Source of the DNA: Thermococcus peptonophilus
GTDB taxonomy: Archaea > Methanobacteriota_B > Thermococci > Thermococcales > Thermococcaceae
Length of the DNA stretch: 64,000 nt
Assembly (NCBI RefSeq): GCF_001592435.1
Contig: NZ_CP014750.1
Location: 1,612,001 to 1,676,000 of the forward strand
Direction of reading: 5' to 3'
A program made the translations under genes and the position numbers. Shown here in pieces: positions 46,505 to 59,087 of this stretch (its first letter is position 1; every line of letters begins with the position of its first letter). The notes under the pieces were generated by a model that worked only from the letters and a program-made list of their open reading frames with translations, made no database searches and was not told the origin of the DNA.

Positions 46505-46792
46505 GTGGGGCGTGAGATAACGGATGAGAAGCTTCAGAAGTATTTCAAAATAACCGAAGAGGCCCTTGAGAGGCTTGAAATAGCCGTCCACGAGAAGAGC
46601 CTTCTCATGAGCGTCGCCCGCGACTTTTTGACCATGGCGAGGAGCTATTTTGAGGACGCCAGGTACTACTACGAGAGGGGCGACTACGTGACCGCTTTCG
46701 CCGCTCTCAATTATGCCCACGGGTTTATTGACGCTGGAGTGAGGCTTGGAGTGTTTAAGGGTGAAGACGACAGGCTTTTTGCCTTTGGGTGA
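46505..46792 (+). CDS. DUF357 family protein
   Basis: 95 residues, helical. [20 protein letters not shown] followed by [18 protein letters not shown] is the signature of DUF357, an archaeal family resembling a HEPN/TPR-like helical bundle, function unknown. The start is GTG 46505; no in-frame ATG is available at the N-terminus. The stop overlaps the ribosome binding region of the DUF555 gene, so the two are coupled. Confidence 0.75.
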   Translation: MGREITDEKLQKYFKITEEALERLEIAVHEKSLLMSVARDFLTMARSYFEDARYYYERGDYVTAFAALNYAHGFIDAGVRLGVFKGEDDRLFAFG

Positions 46793-46797
46793 TGGAA

Positions 46798-47193
46798 ATG
46801 GGAGACTACGTGGTCGTTCTTGAGGCACCGATAATCGTGAAGGACGTTGAGACGAGCGAAGACGCTATAAACGTCGCAGTGAGCAAGGTCACCAAGGCCC
46901 TCAACAAGGAGAAGCTCGACTTTGTGCGGGTGGAGATAGGCTACTCCCAGTGTCCCGTCTGCGGGGCGCACTTCGAGAGTGCCTTCGTCATAGGAAGCGT
47001 CGGCCTTGTCGGGATGTACCTGACGCTCAAGGTCTATAACGCCCAGAGCATCGAGCACGCCGAGAGGATTGCCAAGGCCGTGGTGGGTAAGGCTCTAAAG
47101 AAGGTTCCTCTGAAGGTGTTTGAAATAAGAGAGCTTGACCACGACGGAGAAAACGGGATTGAGGCAGAGGAACTGAGTGGGGAGGACACTTGA
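46798..47193 (+). CDS. DUF555/UPF0212 family protein
   Basis: 131 residues. MGDYVVVLEAPIIVKDVETS and YSQCPVCGAHFESAFVIG with a CxxC match UPF0212, an archaeal family of unknown role that might bind a metal. ATG 46798 follows GGGTGATGG; in-frame GTG 46789 and ATG 46792 overlap the upstream stop. Second gene of a two-gene operon with DUF357, a pair kept together in many archaea. Confidence 0.8.
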   Translation: MGDYVVVLEAPIIVKDVETSEDAINVAVSKVTKALNKEKLDFVRVEIGYSQCPVCGAHFESAFVIGSVGLVGMYLTLKVYNAQSIEHAERIAKAVVGKALKKVPLKVFEIRELDHDGENGIEAEELSGEDT

Positions 47194-47201
47194 CATCGTA
47201 G

Positions 47202-49780
<2,579 letters not shown>

Positions 49781-49838
49781 ACCACCACCGATGGGAGTAA
49801 TGGGGAAGACTTAAAAATCTTTTGAAGACCCAGAAAAG

Positions 49839-49848
49839 CTTATAAACG
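49839..49848 (+). promoter_or_regulatory. TATA box of the ribosomal protein S8e gene
   Basis: GCTTATAAAC preceded by AGAAAA, about 55 bases before the ATG at 49897. Confidence 0.6.
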
Positions 49849-49896
49849 AACTACCCGAAGTGGCGTTGGGTTCATAAGCTAATTGAGGTGAGTGTA

Positions 49897-50289
49897 ATGG
49901 CTATCTGGCAGGGAAGATCACTCAAGAAACCCTCAGGTGGTAGGATCATCCTCGCGAGGAAGAAGAGAAAGAGGGAGCTCGGAAGGGAGCCGGCCAACAC
50001 CAAGGTCGGCGAGGACAGGGAGAAGAGGAAGATCATCAGGACTTACGGCGGCAACAGGAAGGTCCGCCTCGTTGAGGCCCTCTACGCAAATGTCTTCGAG
50101 GGCGGAAAGGGCAAGAAGGTCAAGATACTCAACGTCGTCGAGAACCCGGCCAACAGGCAGTACGCGAGGAGAAACATCATCACCAAGGGCGCGATAATCG
50201 AGACGGAGATTGGAAAGGCAATCGTCACCAGCAGGCCGGGCCAGGACGGAGTCGTTAACGCCGTCCTTATCAAGGAAGAGAACGCCTGA
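49897..50289 (+). CDS. rps8e: ribosomal protein S8e
   Basis: 130 residues, very basic. [20 protein letters not shown] and [19 protein letters not shown] are conserved S8e elements; the protein is part of the small ribosomal subunit. ATG 49897 follows GAGGTGAG; an in-frame GTG at 49888 lies within that site. T-rich sequence after the stop (CTCTTTTCCCTCTCTCT) may end the transcript. A single-gene unit between two minus-strand genes. Confidence 0.96.
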
Positions 50290-50417
50290 ACTCTTTTCCC
50301 TCTCTCTGTATTCTGAGGCTTTCGTGTTTTCTGTTTGCATCTGTTGTAGTATTGGCCTCTTTGGTGCCCGTTATTCTCATGAAAAGAATTGAACTAAAGA
50401 AACTGGGTGAAAAGAGG

Positions 50418-51494
50418 CTAAAACGCTTCCTCCCTGAACTTTCTCAGCTCCTTTTCCATGATCTTTCTGGCGAGCTCTTCAGCCTTGGGCTTCACTATCT
50501 CGATGACCCTCTTCTTAAGCTTGTCAAGCCCTTCCCCTGTAAGGGCGGATATCCTGAGAGGTTCGAGACCCTTGGATTTAACGAACTCCTCGATCGTTTT
50601 CATACTCTCCTCGTCAGCTATGTCGGCCTTGTTCAGAACAACGATGAACGGGAACTCACCGAACTCTGAGTATATCTCCTCGAACAGGTGCATCTGCTCC
50701 TCTATCGGGAAGCCGCAGTACTCACTCGGGTCGAAGATGTAGACGATAACGTCTCCGAGATGTTTCAAAGCGAGGATTGCCTGCTTTTCAACCTCGTTCC
50801 TTTCGCTTAGAGGTCTGTCAAGTAGTCCCGGCGTGTCTATCACCTGGTATTTGAGGTAGTGCTCCTCGAACTGGCCGACGTTTATCCCCTTAGTTGTAAA
50901 CGGATAGCTCGCTACTTCTGGCTTCGCATTTGTCAGCGCCCTCAAAAGGGTGCTCTTGCCGACGTTGGGATGGCCGGCTATAACCACCGTCGGGAGCTCA
51001 AGGTCAACTACTGGGAGATCCTTCAGAACATCCCTTGCCCTGTTGAGGTACTCAAGGTCGTCGCCGATGTCTTTGAGTATGTCCGCGACCCTGCCGTAGA
51101 ACTGCCTCCTGAGCCTGGCTATCTCAATTGGATCCCTCTCGTAGCGTATCTTCTCCACGTATCTCTGTTCGAGGGTTCTTATCGTCTTTATCGCCCAGTT
51201 GACCCTTGCCAGCGAGCGGTGGAACTGGTCGCGGTCGACGAGGGTATCTACGAGCTCCTGGTAGAACTTCGGCAGGGTTGATACTCCCGGCGTTCTGTCG
51301 AGTATCTTCCTGAGGTTGTCTCTCACGACGTTGGAGACCGTCCTGACCCTAAGCTCTTCCCTCTGCCGGGCTTTGGCAACTTTTCCTCTCTGGGGGGTGA
51401 ATGCGGAAGCGGCCTTTTCGGCCCTTCTGAAGGCCTTGTCGATGAGCTCATCAGCGGTAAGGACTGTGGGCATCTTCTCAAACGGGTTCTTCAT
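50418..51494 (-). CDS. NOG1-like GTPase
   Basis: 358 residues. N-terminal helical NOG1 domain (about 1-160: FYQELVDTLVDRDQFHRSLA, RLRRQFYGRVADILKDI), then a G domain with G1 AGHPNVGKST (about 173-182), G3 IDTPGLLDRP and G4 VLNKAD, and a short C-terminal tail. Archaeal NOG1 proteins are related to the eukaryotic factor for large-subunit (60S) ribosome assembly, and a role in ribosome maturation is likely. ATG 51494 is the start. Confidence 0.9.
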   Translation of the reverse strand: MKNPFEKMPTVLTADELIDKAFRRAEKAASAFTPQRGKVAKARQREELRVRTVSNVVRDNLRKILDRTPGVSTLPKFYQELVDTLVDRDQFHRSLARVNWAIKTIRTLEQRYVEKIRYERDPIEIARLRRQFYGRVADILKDIGDDLEYLNRARDVLKDLPVVDLELPTVVIAGHPNVGKSTLLRALTNAKPEVASYPFTTKGINVGQFEEHYLKYQVIDTPGLLDRPLSERNEVEKQAILALKHLGDVIVYIFDPSEYCGFPIEEQMHLFEEIYSEFGEFPFIVVLNKADIADEESMKTIEEFVKSKGLEPLRISALTGEGLDKLKKRVIEIVKPKAEELARKIMEKELRKFREEAF

Positions 51495-51574
51495 ACTCCC
51501 ACCTCAAACTTATTTCTCGCGGGAGAAGAGTTTTTGACGGGGTTTAAAAAGGTGCCTGAAGAAGAGAAAAGGGC

Positions 51575-51787
51575 TCACGCACTCAAATCTTTGCTGACCT
51601 CGTAGGCAAAGTACGTTATCAGTAGCACGAGGAAAAGCAGTATGGCCGTCATGACCTTGCCTGCGGTTAGTCCGCTGGTGACTCCGGCCACAACCATTAG
51701 GATGAACACCACGACGAGCAGTATGCCAAGCTTTTCAAAGATTCCTTCGTACCTGTTAAGAGCATCAACTATCGCACCGAGTCCCAT
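51575..51787 (-). CDS. small two-helix membrane protein, function unknown
   Basis: 70 residues, two membrane helices (GILLVVVFILMVVAGVTS and MTAILLFLVLLITYFAYEV). ATG 51787 follows GGGGGTGG, which itself lies inside a longer reading from ATG 51802. No family recognised. It sits alone between NOG1 and the UppP-like gene. Confidence 0.5.
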   Translation of the reverse strand: MGLGAIVDALNRYEGIFEKLGILLVVVFILMVVAGVTSGLTAGKVMTAILLFLVLLITYFAYEVSKDLSA

Positions 51788-51927
51788 GGATTCCACCCCC
51801 ATCCGGGTCTTTCTCTAAACCTATCCGGTGCGGAAATATAAAAACGTATCGGAAAGCCCTTCAACCGTAAGGTTCATAGGCATGGAGCGTCTAAATATCC
51901 TTGAATGTCCTTCCGGGTGCATGGTCT

Positions 51928-52701
51928 ATGTTCCAGGGTATAGCAGACGCACTGCTTTCGGGAATACTGGTGGCACTTACGTCGTGGCTTCCCCTGTCTC
52001 CTGAAGGAAGCTTTGGCCACCTTATAGATGGCATGATTAGCTATACTGCTTTTCTTGTGCCTGCCTATGCTGGCATAATGTTCTCCGTGCTCTATCGCTA
52101 TAAGGAAAGGCTATCCAAGGAGCCGTTAATGGTCCTTCGGGGCGTCGAGACATCGGAGCTCCAGTACTTTGTGGTCGGGGTTCTCTTAACCCTCATGCTC
52201 GGCCTCCCCTTGGCGAAGCTGTTAGAGGCCCACAATACTGTCCTTGACGTTTTCAATTTGATCTTGGCAGTGCTCATAACCTTCTTCGGCCTAACCTGGC
52301 CCAGGCTTACCATTTTGAAGGGTGCAGAGAGCAAGATACCCTCCAAGCCGAGTTTTCTTGACGCGGTGCTCGCGGGAGTGTTTCAGAGTTTCTCCTCAAC
52401 TGGTGGGGTTTCAAGGGCCGGACTCGCGATACTGGCCCTTATCCTTCCAGGACACGAAGCGGAGAATGTGCTTGAATGGGGGTTTTTGATTGCCCCTGCT
52501 TACCACCTAATAAGGCTGCTTTACCTTGGTGCCTACGAGGGAGATACTTTCTTGGGTTTCATCAGTGCTGTTACAGCGTTTTTTGTTAGCCTTGGGGTTA
52601 TGGAAGTTTTGGTAAGGACAGCACAACATCTTGGAACGAAGAAGTTTTTAACGCTCTTTGGTTTAATCGGGATGTTGCTGAACCTGGGGGTGCTGATATG
52701 A
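51928..52701 (+). CDS. UppP/BacA-family undecaprenyl-diphosphatase-like membrane protein
   Basis: 257 residues, about seven membrane helices. ALTSWLPLSPEGSF corresponds to the E-W-L-P-I-S-S-T-G-H motif of BacA, and FQSFSSTGGVSRAGLAILAL, LILPG to its second conserved loop with the catalytic arginine. In bacteria BacA recycles the lipid carrier by removing a phosphate; an archaeal form could act on dolichyl diphosphate. The match is partial: the first motif has PLSPEGS instead of the usual PISSTGH. Start ATG 51928; TTG 51901 is also in frame. It overlaps the GlmU-like gene by four bases. Confidence 0.72.
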   Translation: MFQGIADALLSGILVALTSWLPLSPEGSFGHLIDGMISYTAFLVPAYAGIMFSVLYRYKERLSKEPLMVLRGVETSELQYFVVGVLLTLMLGLPLAKLLEAHNTVLDVFNLILAVLITFFGLTWPRLTILKGAESKIPSKPSFLDAVLAGVFQSFSSTGGVSRAGLAILALILPGHEAENVLEWGFLIAPAYHLIRLLYLGAYEGDTFLGFISAVTAFFVSLGVMEVLVRTAQHLGTKKFLTLFGLIGMLLNLGVLI

Positions 52702-53957
52702 AGGGTGTGATACTCGCCGCTGGTAAAGGGGAAAGACTGAGGCCGCTGACTGATGACAGGCCAAAGGTCGTTCTAAAAGTGGCAAACAGGCCGATAATAG
52801 AGTACGTGCTTGAGAACCTCGACCCGTTCGTTGACGAGTTCGTGATAATAGTCAGGTATCAGAAGGAAAAGCTGATCGAAGTCCTCAGCGATGAGTTCAA
52901 CGGCAAGCCTATAACGTACGTTGAACAGCTTCCCGGCGATGGGACTGCGAAGGCTATAGAGAGCGCGAGAGAACACATTGGGGATGAGGAGTTCATAGTG
53001 GCCAACGGGGATATCTACTTTGAGGAAGATGGTGTTAGGGAGCTCGTAGCCGTTTTCAGGAGAGAGAAGGCCGATGCAGCCCTTCTCGTTAAGCATTTTG
53101 AAGACCTGAGCCACTTTGGGAAGATCGAGGTCGAGGGGAGCTTGGTTAAGCGGGTTGCCGAAAAGCCCGGAAAAGTCCCCGGTTATGCGAACCTCGGAGT
53201 GTACATTTTCAAACCGGACGTTTTTGAGTTCATTGAGCGCACTCCTCTGAGCGAAAGGGGTGAGTACGAGATTACGGATACCATAAACCTCATGATTGAC
53301 GCCGGAAAGAGGGTTGCCTACGCCGCTTATTCCGGCTACTGGAACGACATTGGAAGGCCCTGGAACCTCCTTGAGCTGAACGAGTACCTTCTGAAGACCA
53401 ACCTGAAGCACGAGGTTAGGGGCACCGTTGAGGAGGGTGCCGTTCTCATACCGCCTGTTGAGGTGGGTGAAGGTACAGTCATAAGGAGCGGTGCCTACAT
53501 AATTGGGCCTGTGAAGATTGGGAAGAACTCACGCATCGGACCTAACTGCTTCATAAGGCCCTACACGAGCATCGGCGACAACTGCCACGTGGGCAATGCC
53601 GTCGAGGTAAAGAACTCGATAATAATGGACAACTCCAACGCGCCCCACCTGAACTACGTCGGGGACTCGATCATCGGGGAGAACTGCAACCTTGGAGCAG
53701 GAACCATAACCGCCAACCTGAGGCACGACAGGGCCAACATCAGGGTGGAAATAAAAGGAAAGCTCGAGGACAGCGGTAGGCACAAGCTCGGCGCGATAAT
53801 CGGCCACAACGTCAAGACGGGCATAAACGTTACAATCTACCCCGGCAGGAAAATAGGGAGCGGCTCTCTTATCGGGCCGGGGGTGATAGTTGACAAAAAC
53901 GTGCCTCCTAGAACTCTAGTGGTAGTAAAGCAGGAAAAAGTGGTGAGGGAGTTATGA
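52698..53957 (+). CDS. bifunctional sugar-1-phosphate nucleotidylyltransferase/acetyltransferase (GlmU-like)
   Basis: 419 residues. N-terminal nucleotidylyltransferase: LAAGKGERLRPLTDDRPK is the nucleotide-binding motif, and GNDIGRPW-like WNDIGRPWNLLELN is typical. The C-terminal half is a left-handed beta-helix of hexapeptide repeats (IGPVKIGKNSRIGPNCFIRP onward), as in enzymes that also acetylate glucosamine-1-phosphate to make UDP-GlcNAc. This would supply the substrate for wecB elsewhere in the window. Acetyltransferase activity is inferred from the repeats. Confidence 0.88.
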   Translation: MKGVILAAGKGERLRPLTDDRPKVVLKVANRPIIEYVLENLDPFVDEFVIIVRYQKEKLIEVLSDEFNGKPITYVEQLPGDGTAKAIESAREHIGDEEFIVANGDIYFEEDGVRELVAVFRREKADAALLVKHFEDLSHFGKIEVEGSLVKRVAEKPGKVPGYANLGVYIFKPDVFEFIERTPLSERGEYEITDTINLMIDAGKRVAYAAYSGYWNDIGRPWNLLELNEYLLKTNLKHEVRGTVEEGAVLIPPVEVGEGTVIRSGAYIIGPVKIGKNSRIGPNCFIRPYTSIGDNCHVGNAVEVKNSIIMDNSNAPHLNYVGDSIIGENCNLGAGTITANLRHDRANIRVEIKGKLEDSGRHKLGAIIGHNVKTGINVTIYPGRKIGSGSLIGPGVIVDKNVPPRTLVVVKQEKVVREL

Positions 53958-55090
53958 GCACTCTTTATGATTTTATCATTCCTCTTATCAATTTCATCTC
54001 ACGGTGGACACTTCTCGTAGCCTCAGTTTACCAGGCCAAAAAGACCAGGGAAAAAGGATGGGTATTGCTGTCGGCCGCATTTTTGATAGATGCTTTGGAC
54101 ATGGAGAGCTATATTATGAACCCCCTGGGTATAAAGTTCAATGAAGAAGCTTATTCCGTTGCATCAGTAGTTTCGTATTTTATATTGGCTATGTTGTTTA
54201 TGTGGGGAGCACGTCATGTTAAGTACGGAAAGACGGACTTCAAAGATGCACTTTATGCCGCGTTGTTTTCCATTGTCTCCTATGTCTGGGTCTTCTTGGT
54301 CGCAACTGACGTTGGAATATTTAACAATCCGACAGTTGTTTATTCCCTCCCGGCTCTGCTTTTTGGACTCTCAGTTATGTACTTTGGATACGTTCTTCTA
54401 GATTCAACAATGCCAAAGTCCATCGAGAGGCTGTTTCCATACGGCCTAATCCTCCTAGGTGCCCTCAACCTCACGTATCCGGTGGCAAGATTTGTTGACT
54501 GGTTTGCACCCATAGGTTTCCTTCTGGGAGCGCTGTTTAGGTTTATGGCTGCGGTCGGTGCGGTTAAGTACGTATTCTACCCTGTAAGAGCAGTTTCAGT
54601 TTGCACTGTGAGTGAACCAACAAAGGGTGCCTTTAGGTTTGGAAGCAAGCAAGAAGTTGCTCAGGCCCTAGAGGATGTGTGGTCCAAGCCCGGTACTGTT
54701 ATTATCACCAGGGAAAACATAATGGAGGCCATGAATAAGATTCACCCTGAATCGCTAGTTTTCTGGGTGACCAGAGCAAAAGAGGGCGTTATCTCTGAAA
54801 CTCCACAGATATATGCCGTAAGCCCGACTAACATGGACATACTAACTGACCTTGTGGCAAATGCCCTCCGGAAAGGATACAGAACAGTTTACATTGATTC
54901 GGTTGAGTATCTCATCATTGAGAACGGTTTTGAGCGGACTATGAAGTTCCTCCTTCACGTTAAGGATATAACACTAAATGCCAACGGCTCCATAATACTT
55001 GTAATCAGCGAAGAAACGCTCGATGAAAAACAGAAAGGGATGATAGAAAGGGAGTTTGAGCCCTTCAGGCGAGACCGAGCTTCTCGATGA
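53954..55090 (+). CDS. DUF835 family membrane protein
   Basis: 378 residues. Seven membrane helices in the first ~210 residues, then a cytosolic domain with SKPGTVIITRENIMEAMNKI, YAVSPTNMDILTDLVANALR and VYIDSVEYLIIENGF. This cytosolic domain is DUF835, a RecA/KaiC-like or receiver-like domain found in archaeal membrane proteins thought to sense or signal. It overlaps the GlmU-like gene by four bases and the convergent CBS gene by 26. Function unknown; the operon position suggests a link to surface-glycan or lipid-carrier metabolism, which is inference. Confidence 0.75.
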   Translation: MSTLYDFIIPLINFISRWTLLVASVYQAKKTREKGWVLLSAAFLIDALDMESYIMNPLGIKFNEEAYSVASVVSYFILAMLFMWGARHVKYGKTDFKDALYAALFSIVSYVWVFLVATDVGIFNNPTVVYSLPALLFGLSVMYFGYVLLDSTMPKSIERLFPYGLILLGALNLTYPVARFVDWFAPIGFLLGALFRFMAAVGAVKYVFYPVRAVSVCTVSEPTKGAFRFGSKQEVAQALEDVWSKPGTVIITRENIMEAMNKIHPESLVFWVTRAKEGVISETPQIYAVSPTNMDILTDLVANALRKGYRTVYIDSVEYLIIENGFERTMKFLLHVKDITLNANGSIILVISEETLDEKQKGMIEREFEPFRRDRASR

Positions 55091-56240
55091 AGCGCTTCGC
55101 GTACCTTAAATCTTTCTCAAGCTCGGCCTTCTGGAGGAGCTGCCTCTCTATGGCCCTGAGGGCGTCATGGACTGCCTGGATGGCACCCCATGTCTCGCCT
55201 GTGGCCACGAAAGTTCCCCTGTCCGTCACAACCCTCATCCTGGCCTGATAGAGGTGCACGCCCCTGAGCTTCTCCGGGAAGCGGCGGATGTAGAGGTAGA
55301 TTATACCCTCCTGGCCTAGGAGATCCTCGTATCCATCAACGAAGCGCCTTATATCCTGGATTATGCGCTCCCTTGTGAAGTCGCTGAGTATCGAAGCGTC
55401 ACCGCCGAGCTGGAGGTAGAACCTGGCCTCCTTCTCCGTCATCTTGGATATCGGCAGAAGGAGGTCTTTGACTGTGAGGATTCCGACGACCTTGTTGTCC
55501 TCGTTGACCACGACCAGACCGTCGATGTCGCTGTCCTTCATAGTTGCGACGGCTTCCCTTACGGTTGCGTCGGGCAGTATCGTTATGACTCCCCTTATCA
55601 TGACGTCCCTGAGGGGCATGCTGAAGGGTGGTATCTTTTCGCCTGCAACCTCCCCAGCCTGGGCCTTGAAGCGTGGCTTGATGAACCTGATTATGAGGTC
55701 GTGGAGGGTAACCAGTCCCTCAAGCTTGCCCTCGTCGTTGACTATGGGTATCCTTGAAATCGCGTGGTCGCGCATTACAGCCAGGGCCTTGGCGACGGTG
55801 TCGCTCGGCTTGAGTGTTATGACGTCCTTGGTCATGTACTCCTCCACTTTGCCCTTGCCGAACTTCTCTTGGGCAACCCTCTCGAGGACGGCCATATCGT
55901 TTACAACGCCGATTATCTCGGCTTTGCTCTCCCCAACCGGGAGCGAGCGGAGATCAACCTCAATCATGAGTTTGGCGGCCTTGCTCAGATCCTCATCGGG
56001 TTTAATAACGGGGGCGGGCTTGTAAACGTCCCTAACCTTGGCCTTGGTTGGATCCCACTTAAGGTGGGAGCGTATGATTAAGTCCTGGGTCAATACACCC
56101 TTGTACAGGTTCCCATCGAACACGAGAATAAGGTCGGGGTCTTCCTTCTCGAAGATGCCAATGGCCTCAGAAAGCGGGGCATCGATGTCGATCTTCTGGA
56201 AGTTGTCTGTCATTACCTCCTGCACCTGGATTCCGACCAT
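55065..56240 (-). CDS. four-CBS-domain protein with HPF/RaiA-like C-terminal domain
   Basis: 391 residues. Four CBS motifs in two Bateman pairs (VQEVMTDNFQKIDIDAPLSE, VRDVYKPAPVIKPDEDLS, VEEYMTKDVITLKPSDTVAK, LRDVMIRGVITILPDATVRE), which bind adenine nucleotides. The C-terminal ~115 residues (RFVDGYEDLLGQEGIIYLYI, GVHLYQARMRVVTDRGTFVA, AIQAVHDALRAIERQLLQ) resemble the ribosome hibernation factor HPF/RaiA. An adenylate-sensing ribosome-binding protein is a reasonable inference; the domain match is from memory and not certain. ATG 56240 follows GGAGGTGAC. Confidence 0.78.
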   Translation of the reverse strand: MVGIQVQEVMTDNFQKIDIDAPLSEAIGIFEKEDPDLILVFDGNLYKGVLTQDLIIRSHLKWDPTKAKVRDVYKPAPVIKPDEDLSKAAKLMIEVDLRSLPVGESKAEIIGVVNDMAVLERVAQEKFGKGKVEEYMTKDVITLKPSDTVAKALAVMRDHAISRIPIVNDEGKLEGLVTLHDLIIRFIKPRFKAQAGEVAGEKIPPFSMPLRDVMIRGVITILPDATVREAVATMKDSDIDGLVVVNEDNKVVGILTVKDLLLPISKMTEKEARFYLQLGGDASILSDFTRERIIQDIRRFVDGYEDLLGQEGIIYLYIRRFPEKLRGVHLYQARMRVVTDRGTFVATGETWGAIQAVHDALRAIERQLLQKAELEKDLRYAKRFIEKLGLA

Positions 56241-56359
56241 GCTGTCACCTCCTTTTCAGTTATTATTAGGGTGGCATATGATTTAAACCTTTGCTAGGTC
56301 CCGTGAGAATTTAAATAACATTAAGTTAATAAATCTTTCGCTTGGGGGAGGGCTAAAAC

Positions 56360-56368
56360 TTTATAAAT
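56360..56368 (+). promoter_or_regulatory. TATA box of tRNA-Ser
   Basis: TTTATAAAT lies about 28 bases before the tRNA 5' end, the usual archaeal distance. Confidence 0.6.
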
Positions 56369-56391
56369 CTTCTCATTCGAATTTCATTCGC

Positions 56392-56478
56392 GCCGGGGTA
56401 GCCTAGCCTGGGAAGGCGCGGGACTCGAGATCCCGTGGGCGTCTGCCCACCAGGGTTCAAATCCCTGCCCCGGCGCCA
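56392..56478 (+). tRNA. tRNA-Ser(CGA)
   Basis: Begins GCCGGGGTAGCC and ends CCCCGGCGCCA: full acceptor pairing, discriminator G (a serine identity feature) and encoded CCA. The anticodon loop CTCGAGA gives CGA, reading UCG codons. A long variable arm (GGGCGTCTGCCCA) makes it class II, as expected for serine. Confidence 0.95.
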
Positions 56479-56629
56479 TTCAAGGGCCTGGCCCTTCGGG
56501 TCTTTCCTCCTCTATCCCTAAATTCACCAATTATTCTTCTGCGGGTAAACTTTCACAAGGCAGGGCTTTCCTCAGTTTGGTTTGTTTAATCCTGCATGAA
56601 AAACAAAACCTGAACACAGAAAAGTTGAA

Positions 56630-57535
<906 letters not shown>

Positions 57536-57608
57536 TTAGTGTTAGGCTGCCCTTAAACCTTACGAAAAACCTTTTATTTCCCCCTCCATAGTCCAGGAAG
57601 GTGAGGGG

Positions 57609-59087
57609 ATGCTGGACTTCAGGAAGCACATCAACGTCTCCGATGACTTCTTCGTCGTTAGAAACCTCACTGGCTCAATACTTGAGGGTGTGGGAGTGGC
57701 TTACCTTGTTCCCGCACTGCTGGTGTGGGCCTATCCCGATGAGATAAAATACGTGCCCTATTTTGCCCTGCCCGGAATGGCTTCAATCCTGTTCGGGGCC
57801 TGGCTCAGCAGGCACTCCAGCAAGATTGAGGATGTAAACCTCAGACAGGCGATGGTTGCTGCTGCATTTACCTGGCTCCTCGCTTCACTCGTCAGCGTTG
57901 TCCCATTTATGAAGATCGCTCACATGCCCCTGCTGGATTCCTATTTTGAGTGCATGAGCGCTTGGACCGGGACGGGTCTTACGATGATGAGCAACCTCCA
58001 GAGCTACCCAAAGATGCTTTTGTTCTGGAGGGCGTGGATGCAGTGGCTCGGTGGTATTGGCATAGTGTTGGTGGCCCTCACCGTCCTCATTCGTCCCGGT
58101 GTTGCCGCGGCCAGGCTCTACAGGGCTGAGGCAAGGAGCGAGAGGATCCTTCCAAACCTGGTGAACACGGCCAAGGTCATATTTGAAATATACCTCGTCC
58201 TGACGCTTGTGGGTGTTTACCTCTACTATATCAACGGAATGGGTCTCTTCGATGCACTCACTCACTCCATGACCGGCCTCGGGACTGGTGGTATGAGCAC
58301 CCACGACGAGAGCATAGGATTCTTCCACAGTCCGGCTATAAACGCCGTGACGATATTCCTCATGATAATGGGCGCCGTTAATTTTACCGTTCACTACAGG
58401 GTCTTCAAGAACAGATCCCTTAAACCGTTCTTCGCGGACATTCAGGTCAGGTACATGTTCTTCTTCCTCATCCCCGCGGTTTCCCTCATCGCCTACAGTC
58501 TGGTGCAGGTTGGGGATTCCCTTGCCAACGCGCTTCAGGGCGCGGTTTTCCATGCGGTCTCAGCTATAAGCTGTACCGGATTCCAGATATCCGACCTCTC
58601 CAAGTATCCGGAGGTTGGGAAGTTTCTCCTGGCTGTGCTGATGGTAATCGGCGGCGGTGCCGGAAGCACCGCGGGTGGAATAAAGCTGATAAGGATAACT
58701 CTGATGTACGAGAGCCTTAAGTGGACCATTGAAAGCGCCATACTCCCGAAGGGCGCCGTCATCAAGAGAAAGGTCGGGAACTATGTCTTCAGTGAGGAGG
58801 ACATACAGGAGGTAATGAGCTTTACGATGACGTACGTCGCGTTCTTGCTTGCGGGAGTTCTCTACACAATGCTGAGGGTCCATGCTAACCTCGCGGATGC
58901 GCTCTTTGAAGTGGCCTCTGCCCAGGGTAACGTCGGCCTCAGCGTGGGCATAACCTCTCCAGCGATGCCGGCTGACCTTAAGTTCGTCTACATACTCCTC
59001 ATGTGGATAGGCAGGCTTGAGATATTCTCAACGCTCGTGTTCATAATAAGCGTGTTCTTCCTTCTCCCCGGGGGGCTGAGAAGGTGA
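57609..59087 (+). CDS. TrkH/KtrB-family potassium transporter
   Basis: 492 residues with about ten membrane helices. Four selectivity-filter regions are visible: SAWTGTGLTMM, SMTGLGTGGMS, AISCTGFQISD and AQGNVGLSVG. This is the pore of a Trk/Ktr potassium uptake system; a cytosolic TrkA/KTN partner is not adjacent. It overlaps the ABC ATPase gene by four bases. TATA-like CCTTTTATTT lies at about 57570-57579. Confidence 0.9.
   Translation: MLDFRKHINVSDDFFVVRNLTGSILEGVGVAYLVPALLVWAYPDEIKYVPYFALPGMASILFGAWLSRHSSKIEDVNLRQAMVAAAFTWLLASLVSVVPFMKIAHMPLLDSYFECMSAWTGTGLTMMSNLQSYPKMLLFWRAWMQWLGGIGIVLVALTVLIRPGVAAARLYRAEARSERILPNLVNTAKVIFEIYLVLTLVGVYLYYINGMGLFDALTHSMTGLGTGGMSTHDESIGFFHSPAINAVTIFLMIMGAVNFTVHYRVFKNRSLKPFFADIQVRYMFFFLIPAVSLIAYSLVQVGDSLANALQGAVFHAVSAISCTGFQISDLSKYPEVGKFLLAVLMVIGGGAGSTAGGIKLIRITLMYESLKWTIESAILPKGAVIKRKVGNYVFSEEDIQEVMSFTMTYVAFLLAGVLYTMLRVHANLADALFEVASAQGNVGLSVGITSPAMPADLKFVYILLMWIGRLEIFSTLVFIISVFFLLPGGLRR

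Noticed and set aside
56481-56500. Hairpin AAGGG/CCCTT just after tRNA-Ser as a bacterial-type terminator
   Set aside because: Archaeal termination relies on T-rich runs, and the stem is only five pairs; the following sequence is only mildly T-rich.
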